Shown: positions 1 to 5,489, numbered from the stretch's first letter. The stretch is DNA of 5,586 nt from Paludibacter sp. (GCA_031284665.1 JAITXR010000354.1:1-5586), one strand, 5' to 3'. Numbers and translations are program-made. The notes: generated by a model not told the origin, from the sequence alone.

Positions 1-431
1 TTACCGAAGGAAAGTTTCCGTTGGAATTGTTTGCTCAGCACAATTCTTTTAAGATTTATCTTTCGGATATTGGACTTTTGGCAGCAAGGTACGCACTTCC
101 GTCCAATGTTTTGTTAAGCGACTTTTCTGGTTTTGAAAACATAAAAGGCGCATTGGCAGAAAATTACGTTTTTTCGGCGATGACTAACAACGGCTACGAG
201 CCACATTATTGGGAGTCGGAAGGTAAGGCGGAAGTTGATTTTGTTTTTCAGGATAAAAACGGGAAAATTATTCCGGTGGAAGTAAAATCGTCCGAACATA
301 ATCGTTCTCGCAGTTTGAATCTTTATGTCGGAAAATACAAGCCCGATTATTCCATTCGCGTTTCTGCCAAAAATTTTGGCTTTGAAAACAATATAAAGTC
401 CGTGCCGTTGTATGCGGTGTTTTGCATTTAA
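1..431 (+). CDS. AAA/DUF4143-family ATP-binding protein, C-terminal part (5' end outside window)
   Basis: This is the 3' end of a gene that begins upstream of the window. The frame is open to position 3 and reads TEGKFPLELFAQ before the TTG at 21, so that TTG is an internal leucine and not a start. The piece matches the C-terminal DUF4143 region of AAA_14-type ATPases. FKIYLSDIGLL (nt 48-80) and GALAENYV (nt 147-170) are typical of it. AEVDFVF (from nt 228) and PVEVKS (nt 273-290) give the E...D...ExK spacing of a PD-(D/E)xK nuclease-like fold. The Walker A/B ATPase half would lie upstream and cannot be seen. The family is common and often multi-copy in Bacteroidetes. Its substrate is unknown, although DNA or toxin-antitoxin-like roles have been suggested. 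The gene stops with TAA at 429-431 and is followed by a hairpin. The family call is firm; the function is not. Confidence 0.85.
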   Translation, partial: TEGKFPLELFAQHNSFKIYLSDIGLLAARYALPSNVLLSDFSGFENIKGALAENYVFSAMTNNGYEPHYWESEGKAEVDFVFQDKNGKIIPVEVKSSEHNRSRSLNLYVGKYKPDYSIRVSAKNFGFENNIKSVPLYAVFCI

Positions 432-443
432 AAAATTCATTAA

Positions 444-480
444 GTTCCGAAAAGTGTCATATCTCTACACTTTTTGGAAC
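444..480 (+). terminator. 14-bp hairpin downstream of the DUF4143 gene
   Basis: Arms 444-457 and 467-480 pair over 14 positions around a 9-nt loop (458-466). The only imperfect pair, g449 with t475, is a G-U wobble in plus-strand RNA but an A-C mismatch in minus-strand RNA. This favours function in the transcript of the upstream gene. It begins 12 nt after the stop codon. The U-run is inside the 3' arm (471-475) and not after it, so it is not a textbook intrinsic terminator. It could instead stabilise the 3' end or be a dispersed palindromic repeat. Confidence 0.55.
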
Positions 481-545
481 CTAAAAATGTGATTTAAGCA
501 CACAAATTGGAAGATAAATAAAAAAGAAAATTTTATCTATGTCAA

Positions 546-590
546 ATTGTCTGTAATCTATTGTCTATTTATTTTCAAAAAATATTATAT
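546..590 (+). promoter_or_regulatory. Weak candidate promoter for the flotillin gene
   Basis: The 183-nt gap before the flotillin gene is very AT-rich. ATTGTCT occurs twice, at 546-552 and 560-566, 14 nt apart. The TTG at 561-563 lies 19 nt before TATTATAT (583-590), roughly the geometry of a Bacteroidetes -33/-7 pair. The -7 box matches TAnnTTTG poorly. The placement is inferred mainly from position, and no better box was found in the gap. Confidence 0.2.
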
Positions 591-614
591 TAACTCTCTA
601 AATACTAATTTATT

Positions 615-2006
615 ATGAATCCTTTCACTCTTATCGTTATTACCGTAATAGTCGGTTTTATCTTGGTTATTGCGTTGATAAAACGCTACAAACGCTGTCC
701 TTCGGACAAAATTCTTGTTGTATATGGCAGAACAGGCGGTGGTTCCGCAAGATGTATTCACGGCGGTGGTGCATTTATTTGGCCTGTAATTCAGGATTAT
801 GCGTTTCTTTCGCTCACTCCGATTTCAATTGAGGCAAACCTCACAAATGCTTTGAGCAAGCAAAACATTCGCGTCGATGTGCCGTCAAAATTTACGGTTG
901 GTATCTCCACCGAATCCGATTCGATGGGCAATGCCGCCGAACGTCTTTTGGGCTTGACTTCCGAGCATATTCAGGAACTTGCCCGCGATATTCTTTTCGG
1001 TCAATTACGTCTGGTGATTGCCACAATGAGCATCGAAGAAATTAACTCCGACCGCGACCGTTTTCTCGAAAATGTATCGAAAAACGTAGAGCAGGAACTC
1101 AAAAAAATAGGCTTAAAACTTATAAATGTGAATGTTACCGACATCAAAGACGAGAGCGGTTACATTGAGGCACTCGGAAAAGAGGCAGCCGCAAAAGCAA
1201 TAAACGAGGCAAAAGTTTCAGTTGCAGAGCAGGAAAAAATTGGTGAAATCGGTGCTGCCGAAGCCAATCGCGACACTCGTATCAAAACTTCGCAGGCAAA
1301 TGCAACTGCTGTTCAGGGTGAAAACAGTGCCAAAATCGACATTGCAAATTCCGATGCTGCTCGCCGCGAAAAAGAGGCTGAGGCAATGAAAATTGCGATT
1401 ACAGCCGAAAAAGTACAGCAGGCAAAAGCCTTGCAAGAATCGTATGTGGCAGAGCAAAAAGCCGAAGCCGCCCGTGCCGAACGCGAACGTGCAACGCAGC
1501 AGGCAAATATTATTGTGCAGGAAGAAATTGAAAAGCAACGTCGAATTATCGAGGCGCAAGCCCAAGCCGAAAAAATTCGTGAAAACGCAAAAGGTGAAGC
1601 CGATGCTATTTTTGCGAAAATGGATGCCGAAGCGCGTGGCTATTTCGAGATTTTGACCAAACAAGCACTCGGTTACGAAAAAATGGTGAAAGCCGCCGGT
1701 AATGCACAAAGTGCTTATCAACTGTTACTTATCGAAAAATTACCCGAACTTGTTAAAACGCAAGTTGAAGCGATTAAGAATATTAAAATCGACAAAATCA
1801 CAGTTTGGGATGGCAACAATGGCGCAGACGGCACAACTTCCACTGCCAATTTTCTTGCCGGTTTGATGAAATCCGTTCCACCGCTCAACGATTTATTTAA
1901 TCAGGCGGGAATGGATTTACCAAAATATCTTGGCGAAAATAACACCAAGAAACAGTTAGAAGAACAGGCAGAAACCGTTAAAAAGGAAGAAGGTAAAAAC
2001 AAATAA
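615..2006 (+). CDS. Flotillin-like SPFH-domain membrane protein
   Basis: This 463-aa protein is a bacterial flotillin-type scaffold expected to sit in the inner membrane and organise ordered lipid microdomains. Residues 3-22 form one hydrophobic membrane segment followed by basic KRYKR. The SPFH (Band 7) domain spans about 28-190, with the glycine-rich GGGSARCIHGGGAFIWP region at 41-57. Residues 190-345 are rich in Ala, Glu, Lys and Gln with EA-type repeats, giving the long coiled coil used for oligomerisation. The C-terminus has ITVWDGNNG (395-403), resembling the flotillin signature, and ends in a charged tail. The length is close to B. subtilis FloT/YuaG (about 509 aa), slightly shorter at the C-terminus. 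The ATG at 615 gives the membrane anchor immediately, so it is the natural start. No NfeD partner, often found beside flotillins, is in the window. The palindrome at 2027-2059 suggests it is transcribed alone. Confidence 0.92.
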   Translation: MNPFTLIVITVIVGFILVIALIKRYKRCPSDKILVVYGRTGGGSARCIHGGGAFIWPVIQDYAFLSLTPISIEANLTNALSKQNIRVDVPSKFTVGISTESDSMGNAAERLLGLTSEHIQELARDILFGQLRLVIATMSIEEINSDRDRFLENVSKNVEQELKKIGLKLINVNVTDIKDESGYIEALGKEAAAKAINEAKVSVAEQEKIGEIGAAEANRDTRIKTSQANATAVQGENSAKIDIANSDAARREKEAEAMKIAITAEKVQQAKALQESYVAEQKAEAARAERERATQQANIIVQEEIEKQRRIIEAQAQAEKIRENAKGEADAIFAKMDAEARGYFEILTKQALGYEKMVKAAGNAQSAYQLLLIEKLPELVKTQVEAIKNIKIDKITVWDGNNGADGTTSTANFLAGLMKSVPPLNDLFNQAGMDLPKYLGENNTKKQLEEQAETVKKEEGKNK

Positions 2007-2026
2007 TTGCTGATGCTCAATAAATT

Positions 2027-2059
2027 AACTCTAACAGGGTTTAAAACCCTGTTAGAGTT
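2027..2059. repeat. Perfect 33-bp palindrome, probable terminator or dispersed repeat
   Basis: Sixteen-base arms are perfectly complementary around the central A at 2043; the left arm starts AACTCTAACAGGG. As RNA it would form a stem of about 14 bp with a minimal loop. It lies 20 nt after the flotillin stop codon, where a transcription terminator would be expected, but no T-run follows. A degenerate half copy (10 of 13 bases) of its right arm lies at 2065-2077, 18 nt further on. The perfect arms suggest either a bidirectional terminator or a member of a REP-like palindromic family. Copy number in the genome cannot be judged here. Confidence 0.7.
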
Positions 2060-2086
2060 GTATATCTTGTTAGAATTATAAATTTG
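2058..2086 (+). promoter_or_regulatory. Candidate Bacteroidetes promoter for the sufT-like/lpxH pair
   Basis: TAAATTTG at 2079-2086 matches the TAnnTTTG -7 consensus exactly. A TTG at 2058-2060 lies 18 nt upstream as a possible -33 element. Transcription would start only a few bases before the ATG at 2097, giving a very short leader. The TTG overlaps the end of the palindrome, so the terminator-like element and the promoter abut. Confidence 0.45.
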
Positions 2087-2096
2087 AAAAAATATT

Positions 2097-2432
2097 ATGA
2101 ACAAAAATACTTCTGAAAACAGTAGCATATTACAAGTTGAAGAGAAAATTGTCCGAATGTTAAAAACTGTTTACGACCCCGAAATTCCTGTCAATATTTT
2201 TGATTTGGGATTGATTTACAATATTGACTATGCCGACGATGGAAATCTGACTGTGGATATGACACTTACTGCGCCAAATTGTCCCGCTGCCGACTATATT
2301 ATGGAAGATGTGCGCCAAAAACTCGAAAGCATTGACGAGGTTAAAACGGTGAATATCAATCTTGTATTCGACCCTCCGTGGGATAAGGATATGTTAAGCG
2401 ACGAAGCAAAACTTGAACTTGGATTCTTATGA
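2097..2432 (+). CDS. sufT: DUF59/MIP18-family Fe-S assembly factor (SufT-like)
   Basis: This 111-aa protein is a stand-alone DUF59 protein of the SUF-associated type, a cytosolic maturation factor for iron-sulfur proteins. Visible hallmarks are DPEIPVNIFDLGLIY (27-41), TLTAPNCPAAD (56-66) with the conserved Cys62, and the C-terminal FDPPWDKDMLSDEAKLELG (91-109), which is typical of the SUF-associated subfamily. Its length is normal for the family, and the ATG at 2097 leaves only a short variable N-terminus. It overlaps lpxH by 4 nt, so translation is probably coupled. The sufS and sufE genes on the opposite strand nearby support the Fe-S role. PaaD-like phenylacetate proteins share the fold, but no paa genes are present and PaaD has extra C-terminal cysteines that are absent here. 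The symbol is by family analogy. Confidence 0.9.
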   Translation: MNKNTSENSSILQVEEKIVRMLKTVYDPEIPVNIFDLGLIYNIDYADDGNLTVDMTLTAPNCPAADYIMEDVRQKLESIDEVKTVNINLVFDPPWDKDMLSDEAKLELGFL

Positions 2433-3160
2433 TTTACTTTATTTCCGATGCTCATTTGGGCTGCCGAATGATGGCTGAGCCGGCAAAACACGAAAAGCGG
2501 CTCGTTGACTGGCTTGATATGGTAAAAGCCGATGCATCAAGTATTTATATGCTTGGTGATATGTTCGATTTTTGGTTTGAATACAGTACTGTTGTGCCAA
2601 AAGGTTTTGTGCGTTTTTTTGGAAAAATGGCAGAATTGGTTGACAGCGGTATCGAAATTAATTTTTTTACAGGAAATCACGATATTTGGACTTTCGGTTA
2701 TTTGGAGTCGGAAATCGGGCTTAAAGTTTATCGCAAACCACAGATTGTTACCCTCAACGATAAGATTTTTTATCTTGCTCACGGCGATGAAATTTATTCG
2801 GCAACTAAAAAATTCGGGCTTCTTCGCAAAATTTTTCATAACCCCACAGCACAAGGTATTTTTGCCGCTTTGCCTTGCAGTTGGGGACAAAAAGCAGGTT
2901 ATGCGTGGTCGAAAAATAACCGCATTAAACACTTGGCTTCAGAAATTTTTCAGGGCGAAGAAAACGAAAAACAAATAATTTTTGCCAAAGAACTTGCTCG
3001 CAAAAATCCTGAAATTCAATTCTTTATATTTGGACATCGCCACGTTGACCTCGATTTCCAACTCGACGAACAAAAACATATTGTTTTACTTGGCGATTTT
3101 ATCAAACGGTTTTCGTATGGCAGTTTTGATGGAGAGAAATTTACTTTGAAGTATTTTTAA
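2429..3160 (+). CDS. lpxH: UDP-2,3-diacylglucosamine diphosphatase (LpxH-type metallophosphoesterase)
   Basis: The 243-aa product is a calcineurin-like metallophosphoesterase of the LpxH family. LpxH cleaves UDP-2,3-diacylglucosamine to lipid X and UMP at the inner membrane, an early lipid A step. Metal-binding motifs are in order: DAHLG (7-11), GDMFDFWFEY (43-52), GNHD (82-85), AHGDE (117-121) and GHRH (202-205). The length matches E. coli LpxH (240 aa). Residues 125-190 correspond to the family's helical insertion, rich in basic and aromatic residues, which contacts lipid. Where proteobacterial LpxH has GNRD, this protein has GNHD, so it is a divergent LpxH. A different phosphoesterase specificity cannot be excluded. 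The ATG overlaps the sufT-like stop as ATGA. The 3' end overlaps sufE on the other strand by 20 nt. Confidence 0.85.
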   Translation: MIYFISDAHLGCRMMAEPAKHEKRLVDWLDMVKADASSIYMLGDMFDFWFEYSTVVPKGFVRFFGKMAELVDSGIEINFFTGNHDIWTFGYLESEIGLKVYRKPQIVTLNDKIFYLAHGDEIYSATKKFGLLRKIFHNPTAQGIFAALPCSWGQKAGYAWSKNNRIKHLASEIFQGEENEKQIIFAKELARKNPEIQFFIFGHRHVDLDFQLDEQKHIVLLGDFIKRFSYGSFDGEKFTLKYF

Positions 3161-3569
3161 CATTCAAAGCGATGGCATAGATTTTCATTTGTTTAAGCAT
3201 TGCCACTAAGCCATTCGACCGCGTGGGCGACAAATGCTCTTTTAACCCGATAGCGTCTATAAAATAAATGTCCGCATCGATAATTTCCTGCGCCGTATGC
3301 TTACTTAACACTGTGATTAACAGCGACACAATGCCTTTTACTAAAACCGCATCGCTTTCGCCACTGTAAACCACCAAACCATCCTGCACGTCGGCATTTA
3401 GCCACACTCGGCTTTGACAACCTTCAATCAAATTTTCGGGCTTTTTATAACGCTCGTCGAGGGTTGCAAGTTCATTTCCGTAATCAATCAACAGCGAATA
3501 TCTATCCATCCAATCGTCAAATTGGGCAAATTCGTCTATAATTTTATCTTGTATTTCGTTTATAGTCAT
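3141..3569 (-). CDS. sufE: SufE, sulfur acceptor and activator of SufS
   Basis: This 142-aa cytosolic protein takes the persulfide from the cysteine desulfurase SufS and passes it to the SUF scaffold. The active-site motif GCQSRVW (50-56) places the acceptor cysteine at residue 51, the same number as in E. coli SufE. The conserved C-terminal block HLSPTRSNGL (112-121) and the following MLKQMKIYA helix also fit. The length is normal (E. coli 138 aa). The ATG at 3569 is chosen because it gives the canonical N-terminal helix (IQDKIIDEF). The frame stays open through the upstream tandem repeat to a TAG at about 3650, but no ATG, GTG or TTG is in that stretch. Its partner sufS is on the same strand about 620 nt upstream, separated by an unrelated-looking block. 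No clear TAnnTTTG box precedes it. Confidence 0.95.
   Translation of the reverse strand: MTINEIQDKIIDEFAQFDDWMDRYSLLIDYGNELATLDERYKKPENLIEGCQSRVWLNADVQDGLVVYSGESDAVLVKGIVSLLITVLSKHTAQEIIDADIYFIDAIGLKEHLSPTRSNGLVAMLKQMKIYAIALNVKNTSK
3144..3169. terminator. Small inverted repeat at the lpxH/sufE convergent ends
   Basis: CTTTGAA at 3144-3150 and TTCAAAG at 3163-3169 can pair across a 12-nt loop that contains the lpxH stop codon. It sits where two convergent genes overlap, so it could act on both transcripts. The stem is only 7 bp, AT-rich and lacks a proper T-run, so it may be chance. Confidence 0.25.
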
Positions 3570-3578
3570 TGTTTTAAA

Positions 3579-3641
3579 GTTTGAGCAGTTTGAATAGTTT
3601 GAGCAGTTTGAGCAGTTTGAATGGTTTGAGCAGTTTGAATA
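3579..3641. repeat. Tandem 9-nt repeat, seven units, directly upstream of sufE
   Basis: Seven uninterrupted 9-mers run from 3579 to 3641. Unit A is GTTTGAGCA and unit B is GTTTGAATA; the order is A-B-A-A-B'-A-B, where B' ends in ATG. An eighth unit starts (gtt at 3642) and then diverges. A separate lone unit, GTTTGAAAA, lies at 3696-3704. The array ends 9 nt before the sufE start codon, so it is probably in the sufE 5' untranslated region or promoter. On the minus strand it reads as N-x-S triplets in the sufE frame, but there is no start codon to translate it. Plus-strand reading contains stop codons. Variation is in the last two or three bases of the unit. Confidence 0.95.
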
Positions 3642-3663
3642 GTTAACCTAATTAGTAGTTTTG

Positions 3664-3691
3664 TCTTTGTTCTTTGCTCCTTGCTCTATTT
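3664..3691. repeat. Short tandem 7-nt repeat
   Basis: Four 7-nt units follow one another: TCTTTGT (3664), TCTTTGC (3671), TCCTTGC (3678) and a decayed TCTATTT (3685). This is a second simple repeat, with a different period and sequence from the 9-nt array 22 nt away. It is noncoding in context and lies between the 40-aa reading frame and sufE. It is too short for a strong functional claim. Confidence 0.7.
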
Positions 3692-3719
3692 TATAGTTTG
3701 AAAAGTTGGTAATTATATA

Positions 3720-3842
3720 TTAATAATTTTCGGCAATACATTGTTTAATAAATAATTCAATTTCTTTTGGTGAAATCAAATATTTGGGTTGTAATTCATT
3801 GAATTTCTTATCAATAGAAAAATGAGAGCAATCGCTAAGCAT
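3720..3842 (-). CDS. Small 40-aa reading frame overlapping the 110-aa gene; possible gene remnant
   Basis: Starting at the ATG at 3842, this frame overlaps the last 8 nt of the 110-aa gene (ATGCTTAG) and ends with TAA at 3720. The peptide begins MLSDCSHFSIDKK and continues through LQPKYLISPKEIELFIKQC. It has a normal mix of charged and hydrophobic residues with a probable C-terminal helix, unlike the low-complexity text of a random AT-rich frame. The same frame is open for about 14 codons before the ATG. It may be a short co-translated gene, the leftover end of a partner gene, or a tail separated from the 110-aa protein by a frameshift. I do not recognise the family. A run of AT-rich noncoding sequence follows. 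Confidence 0.4.
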   Translation of the reverse strand: MLSDCSHFSIDKKFNELQPKYLISPKEIELFIKQCIAENY

Positions 3843-4167
3843 TGCATAATAATTTGTTAATATGTTTAGTTTCAATAGTTTTCAGATATTTGTCCGGATC
3901 TTTTACATCAAAATATTTCCACGCTAAAAAACGATTTATTCGCCTATAATAATCCCCTTGAATTGCCAAACGCTCCCGCCAAACTTGCTTAATTTTTGCA
4001 TACGAAAACATTTTGAACAGCAAATCAATATCGCTCAAATCCAAATACAGCAAAGTTTTTTCTATTAACATATCGTCAGGCACAACTGCACTTGGCTGCA
4101 CATCGTACGACCAAAAACTGTTTTGACGGATTAATTTTTTGCTTAATATTTCTCTCTCGTTTTTCAT
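3835..4167 (-). CDS. Uncharacterised 110-aa protein between sufS and sufE
   Basis: The product is a soluble protein of 110 aa with no signal peptide or membrane segment. Features are FWSYD (18-22), an acidic amphipathic stretch LIEKTLLYLDLSDIDLLFKMF (34-54), then KIKQVWRERL (58-67) and YYRRINRFLAWKYFDVKDPDKYL (73-95). It resembles small Bacteroidetes proteins that I loosely associate with DUF6922-like genes encoded beside AbiEii-type nucleotidyltransferases. This is from memory of pattern and is not a firm match. If so, it would be the smaller partner of a toxin-antitoxin-like pair, but no nucleotidyltransferase gene follows; only a 40-aa frame does. Its start lies 22 nt after the sufS stop, so it may be co-transcribed with sufS or use its own -7 box. 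It has no obvious tie to Fe-S chemistry. Confidence 0.75.
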   Translation of the reverse strand: MKNEREILSKKLIRQNSFWSYDVQPSAVVPDDMLIEKTLLYLDLSDIDLLFKMFSYAKIKQVWRERLAIQGDYYRRINRFLAWKYFDVKDPDKYLKTIETKHINKLLCNA

Positions 4168-4171
4168 ACTG

Positions 4172-4198
4172 CAAAATTACAAAATAATTTCACAACAA
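4172..4198 (-). promoter_or_regulatory. Candidate promoter for the 110-aa gene
   Basis: On the minus strand TAATTTTG (4179 to 4172) matches TAnnTTTG exactly, with a TTG at 4198-4196 sixteen nt upstream in the last codons of sufS. The box ends only 4 nt before the ATG at 4167, so transcription from it would be nearly or fully leaderless. The sequence is AT-rich, so a chance match is quite possible. Confidence 0.3.
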
Positions 4199-5410
4199 CA
4201 TCGCTACGGCTTTTTTAAGTGCATTAATAAACGTATCAATTTCGTCAAATGTATTGTAAAACGCAAAAGATGCACGAATAGTTCCCGGAACTTTCAAAAA
4301 ATCCATTAACGGTTGAGCGCAATGATGCCCTGTGCGCACGGCAATGCCCTGATGGTCGAGCAAAACGCCGATGTCGTAAGGATGAATTTTGCCAACATTG
4401 AACGACAAAACCGCCGATTTCGCTGCCGAAGTGCCAAAAATCGTTACTTCCGGAATTTCCAAAATTCGCTTTGTAGCGTATCGCATAAGTTCAGTTTCGC
4501 AAGTTGCAATGCCTTCTAAACCAATGCTTTGAACATAATCTAACGCTGTAGCCAATGCCACAGAGCCGACATAATCGGGTGTACCGGCTTCAAACTTAAA
4601 GGGCAGCGAATTATAAGTTGTTTTCTCGAACGAAACATTTTGAATCATTTCGCCACCGCCTTGATATGGAGGCATTTGGTCGAGTAAATTTGTTTTGCCG
4701 TAAAGCACTCCAATTCCTGTTGGTGCGTAAATTTTATGACCTGAAAAAACGTAAAAATCTACATCCAATTCGCTGACATTCACCTTAATATGCGGAACAG
4801 CCTGCGCTCCATCGAGCAAAACGGGAATATTGTGTTTGTGCGCAATTTCGATAATTTTTTTCACCGGATTTATTGTCCCCAACACATTTGAAATATGCGC
4901 CAATGCCACAAGTCGAGTCTTTTCGTTGATTAAATTTTCGTATTCATCCAACAGCAATTCGCCATCGTGATTTATAGGTATTACGCGGAGTTTCAGGTTT
5001 TTACGTTCGCAAAGCATTTGCCAAGGCACAATATTGGAATGATGCTCCATTGCGCTAACAATAATTTCGTCGCCCGCCGAGCAAAATTTTTCGCCCCACG
5101 AACTTGCCACCAGATTAATGGCTTCGGTAGCACCGCGCGTAAAAATTATTTCGCTGCTCGCCGCCGCGCCAATAAAATTTGCAACTGTTTGCCGAGCATT
5201 TTCGTGCGCCTCTGTGGCTTTTTGGCTCAAATAATGTACACCGCGATGAATATTTGCGTTGCCGTGAAAATACAATTCTTCGATTTTCGCCACCACACAA
5301 CGCGGTTTTTGAGTTGTGGCGGCATTATCGAAATACACAAGCGGCTTGCCATACACTTTGTCGGCAAGTATTGGGAAATCGTTTCTTATTTTAGTAGTAT
5401 CGAAAATCAT
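4190..5410 (-). CDS. sufS: SufS, group II cysteine desulfurase
   Basis: This 406-aa PLP enzyme converts L-cysteine to alanine and leaves a persulfide on its own cysteine for transfer to SufE in Fe-S cluster assembly. The PLP lysine is Lys226 in FSGHKIYAPTG (222-232). The catalytic cysteine is Cys364 in RTGHHCAQP (359-367). His123 (MEHHSN, 121-126) stacks on the cofactor, and Arg379 (TIRASFAFYN) binds the substrate carboxylate. These numbers equal those of E. coli SufS (also 406 aa). Other hallmarks are YFDNAATTQKP (26-36), NIHRGVHYLS (53-62), TRGATEAIN (91-99) and LDGAQAVPH (199-207). The short loop around Cys364 marks it as group II (SufS/CsdA) and not group I (IscS/NifS). The ATG at 5410 gives the full N-terminus. 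It has its own promoter candidate and is divergent from a secreted-protein gene. Confidence 0.98.
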   Translation of the reverse strand: MIFDTTKIRNDFPILADKVYGKPLVYFDNAATTQKPRCVVAKIEELYFHGNANIHRGVHYLSQKATEAHENARQTVANFIGAAASSEIIFTRGATEAINLVASSWGEKFCSAGDEIIVSAMEHHSNIVPWQMLCERKNLKLRVIPINHDGELLLDEYENLINEKTRLVALAHISNVLGTINPVKKIIEIAHKHNIPVLLDGAQAVPHIKVNVSELDVDFYVFSGHKIYAPTGIGVLYGKTNLLDQMPPYQGGGEMIQNVSFEKTTYNSLPFKFEAGTPDYVGSVALATALDYVQSIGLEGIATCETELMRYATKRILEIPEVTIFGTSAAKSAVLSFNVGKIHPYDIGVLLDHQGIAVRTGHHCAQPLMDFLKVPGTIRASFAFYNTFDEIDTFINALKKAVAMLL

Positions 5411-5438
5411 TTTAGAAGTTTTGTTTGAAAAATCGCTA

Positions 5439-5446
5439 CAAAATTA
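5439..5446 (-). promoter_or_regulatory. Candidate -7 box of the sufS promoter
   Basis: On the minus strand TAATTTTG (5446 to 5439) fits TAnnTTTG exactly and would place the transcription start about 25 nt before the sufS ATG. No exact TTG is at the -33 position; TTTCGG in the nearby hairpin loop is the closest. The box directly adjoins the ten-base T-run that ends the hairpin at 5452-5474. Confidence 0.5.
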
Positions 5447-5474
5447 AAAAAAAAACTTCACCGAAAGAAGTTTT
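5446..5474 (-). terminator. Hairpin plus T-run upstream of sufS
   Basis: Read on the minus strand, AAAACTTC (5474-5467) pairs with GAAGTTTT (5459-5452) around a 7-nt loop, and the sequence continues as uninterrupted T to 5446 (ten T from 5455). This is the form of an intrinsic terminator for minus-strand transcription, placed just before the sufS -7 box. It could insulate sufS from antisense transcripts of the neighbouring gene. Alternatively the inverted repeat is an operator in the shared divergent promoter region. Confidence 0.5.
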
Positions 5475-5489
5475 ATTAAACTTTCTATT

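Noticed and set aside
21..23. TTG as the start codon of a 136-aa protein
   Set aside because: The frame is open to the window edge and the upstream residues (EGKFPLELF) continue the DUF4143 family match, so it is an internal leucine.
1218..1721. 167-aa minus-strand open frame inside the flotillin gene
   Set aside because: It is Phe/Leu/Cys-rich low-complexity text, opposite a well-supported coiled-coil coding region; it is a reading-frame shadow.
2532..2978. 148-aa plus-strand and 131-aa minus-strand frames inside lpxH
   Set aside because: Both overlap the conserved metallophosphoesterase motifs in another frame and show no recognisable domain.
3145..3160. Strong intrinsic terminator at the end of lpxH
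   Set aside because: The stem is only 7 bp and AT-rich without a proper T-run; kept only as a low-confidence feature.
3570..3650. N-terminal extension of SufE through the 9-nt repeat
   Set aside because: The frame is open and in phase, but it has no ATG, GTG or TTG, and the ATG at 3569 already gives a full-length SufE.
3579..3704. CRISPR array
   Set aside because: The units are 9 nt and contiguous with no spacers; CRISPR repeats are longer (over 20 nt) with unique spacers.
3720..4189. Insertion sequence or transposon between sufS and sufE
   Set aside because: No transposase, no terminal inverted repeats and no target-site duplication could be seen.
4967..5428. 153-aa plus-strand frame opposite sufS
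   Set aside because: It is antisense to essential SufS motifs, with Cys/His/Phe/Arg-rich composition typical of an antisense shadow.
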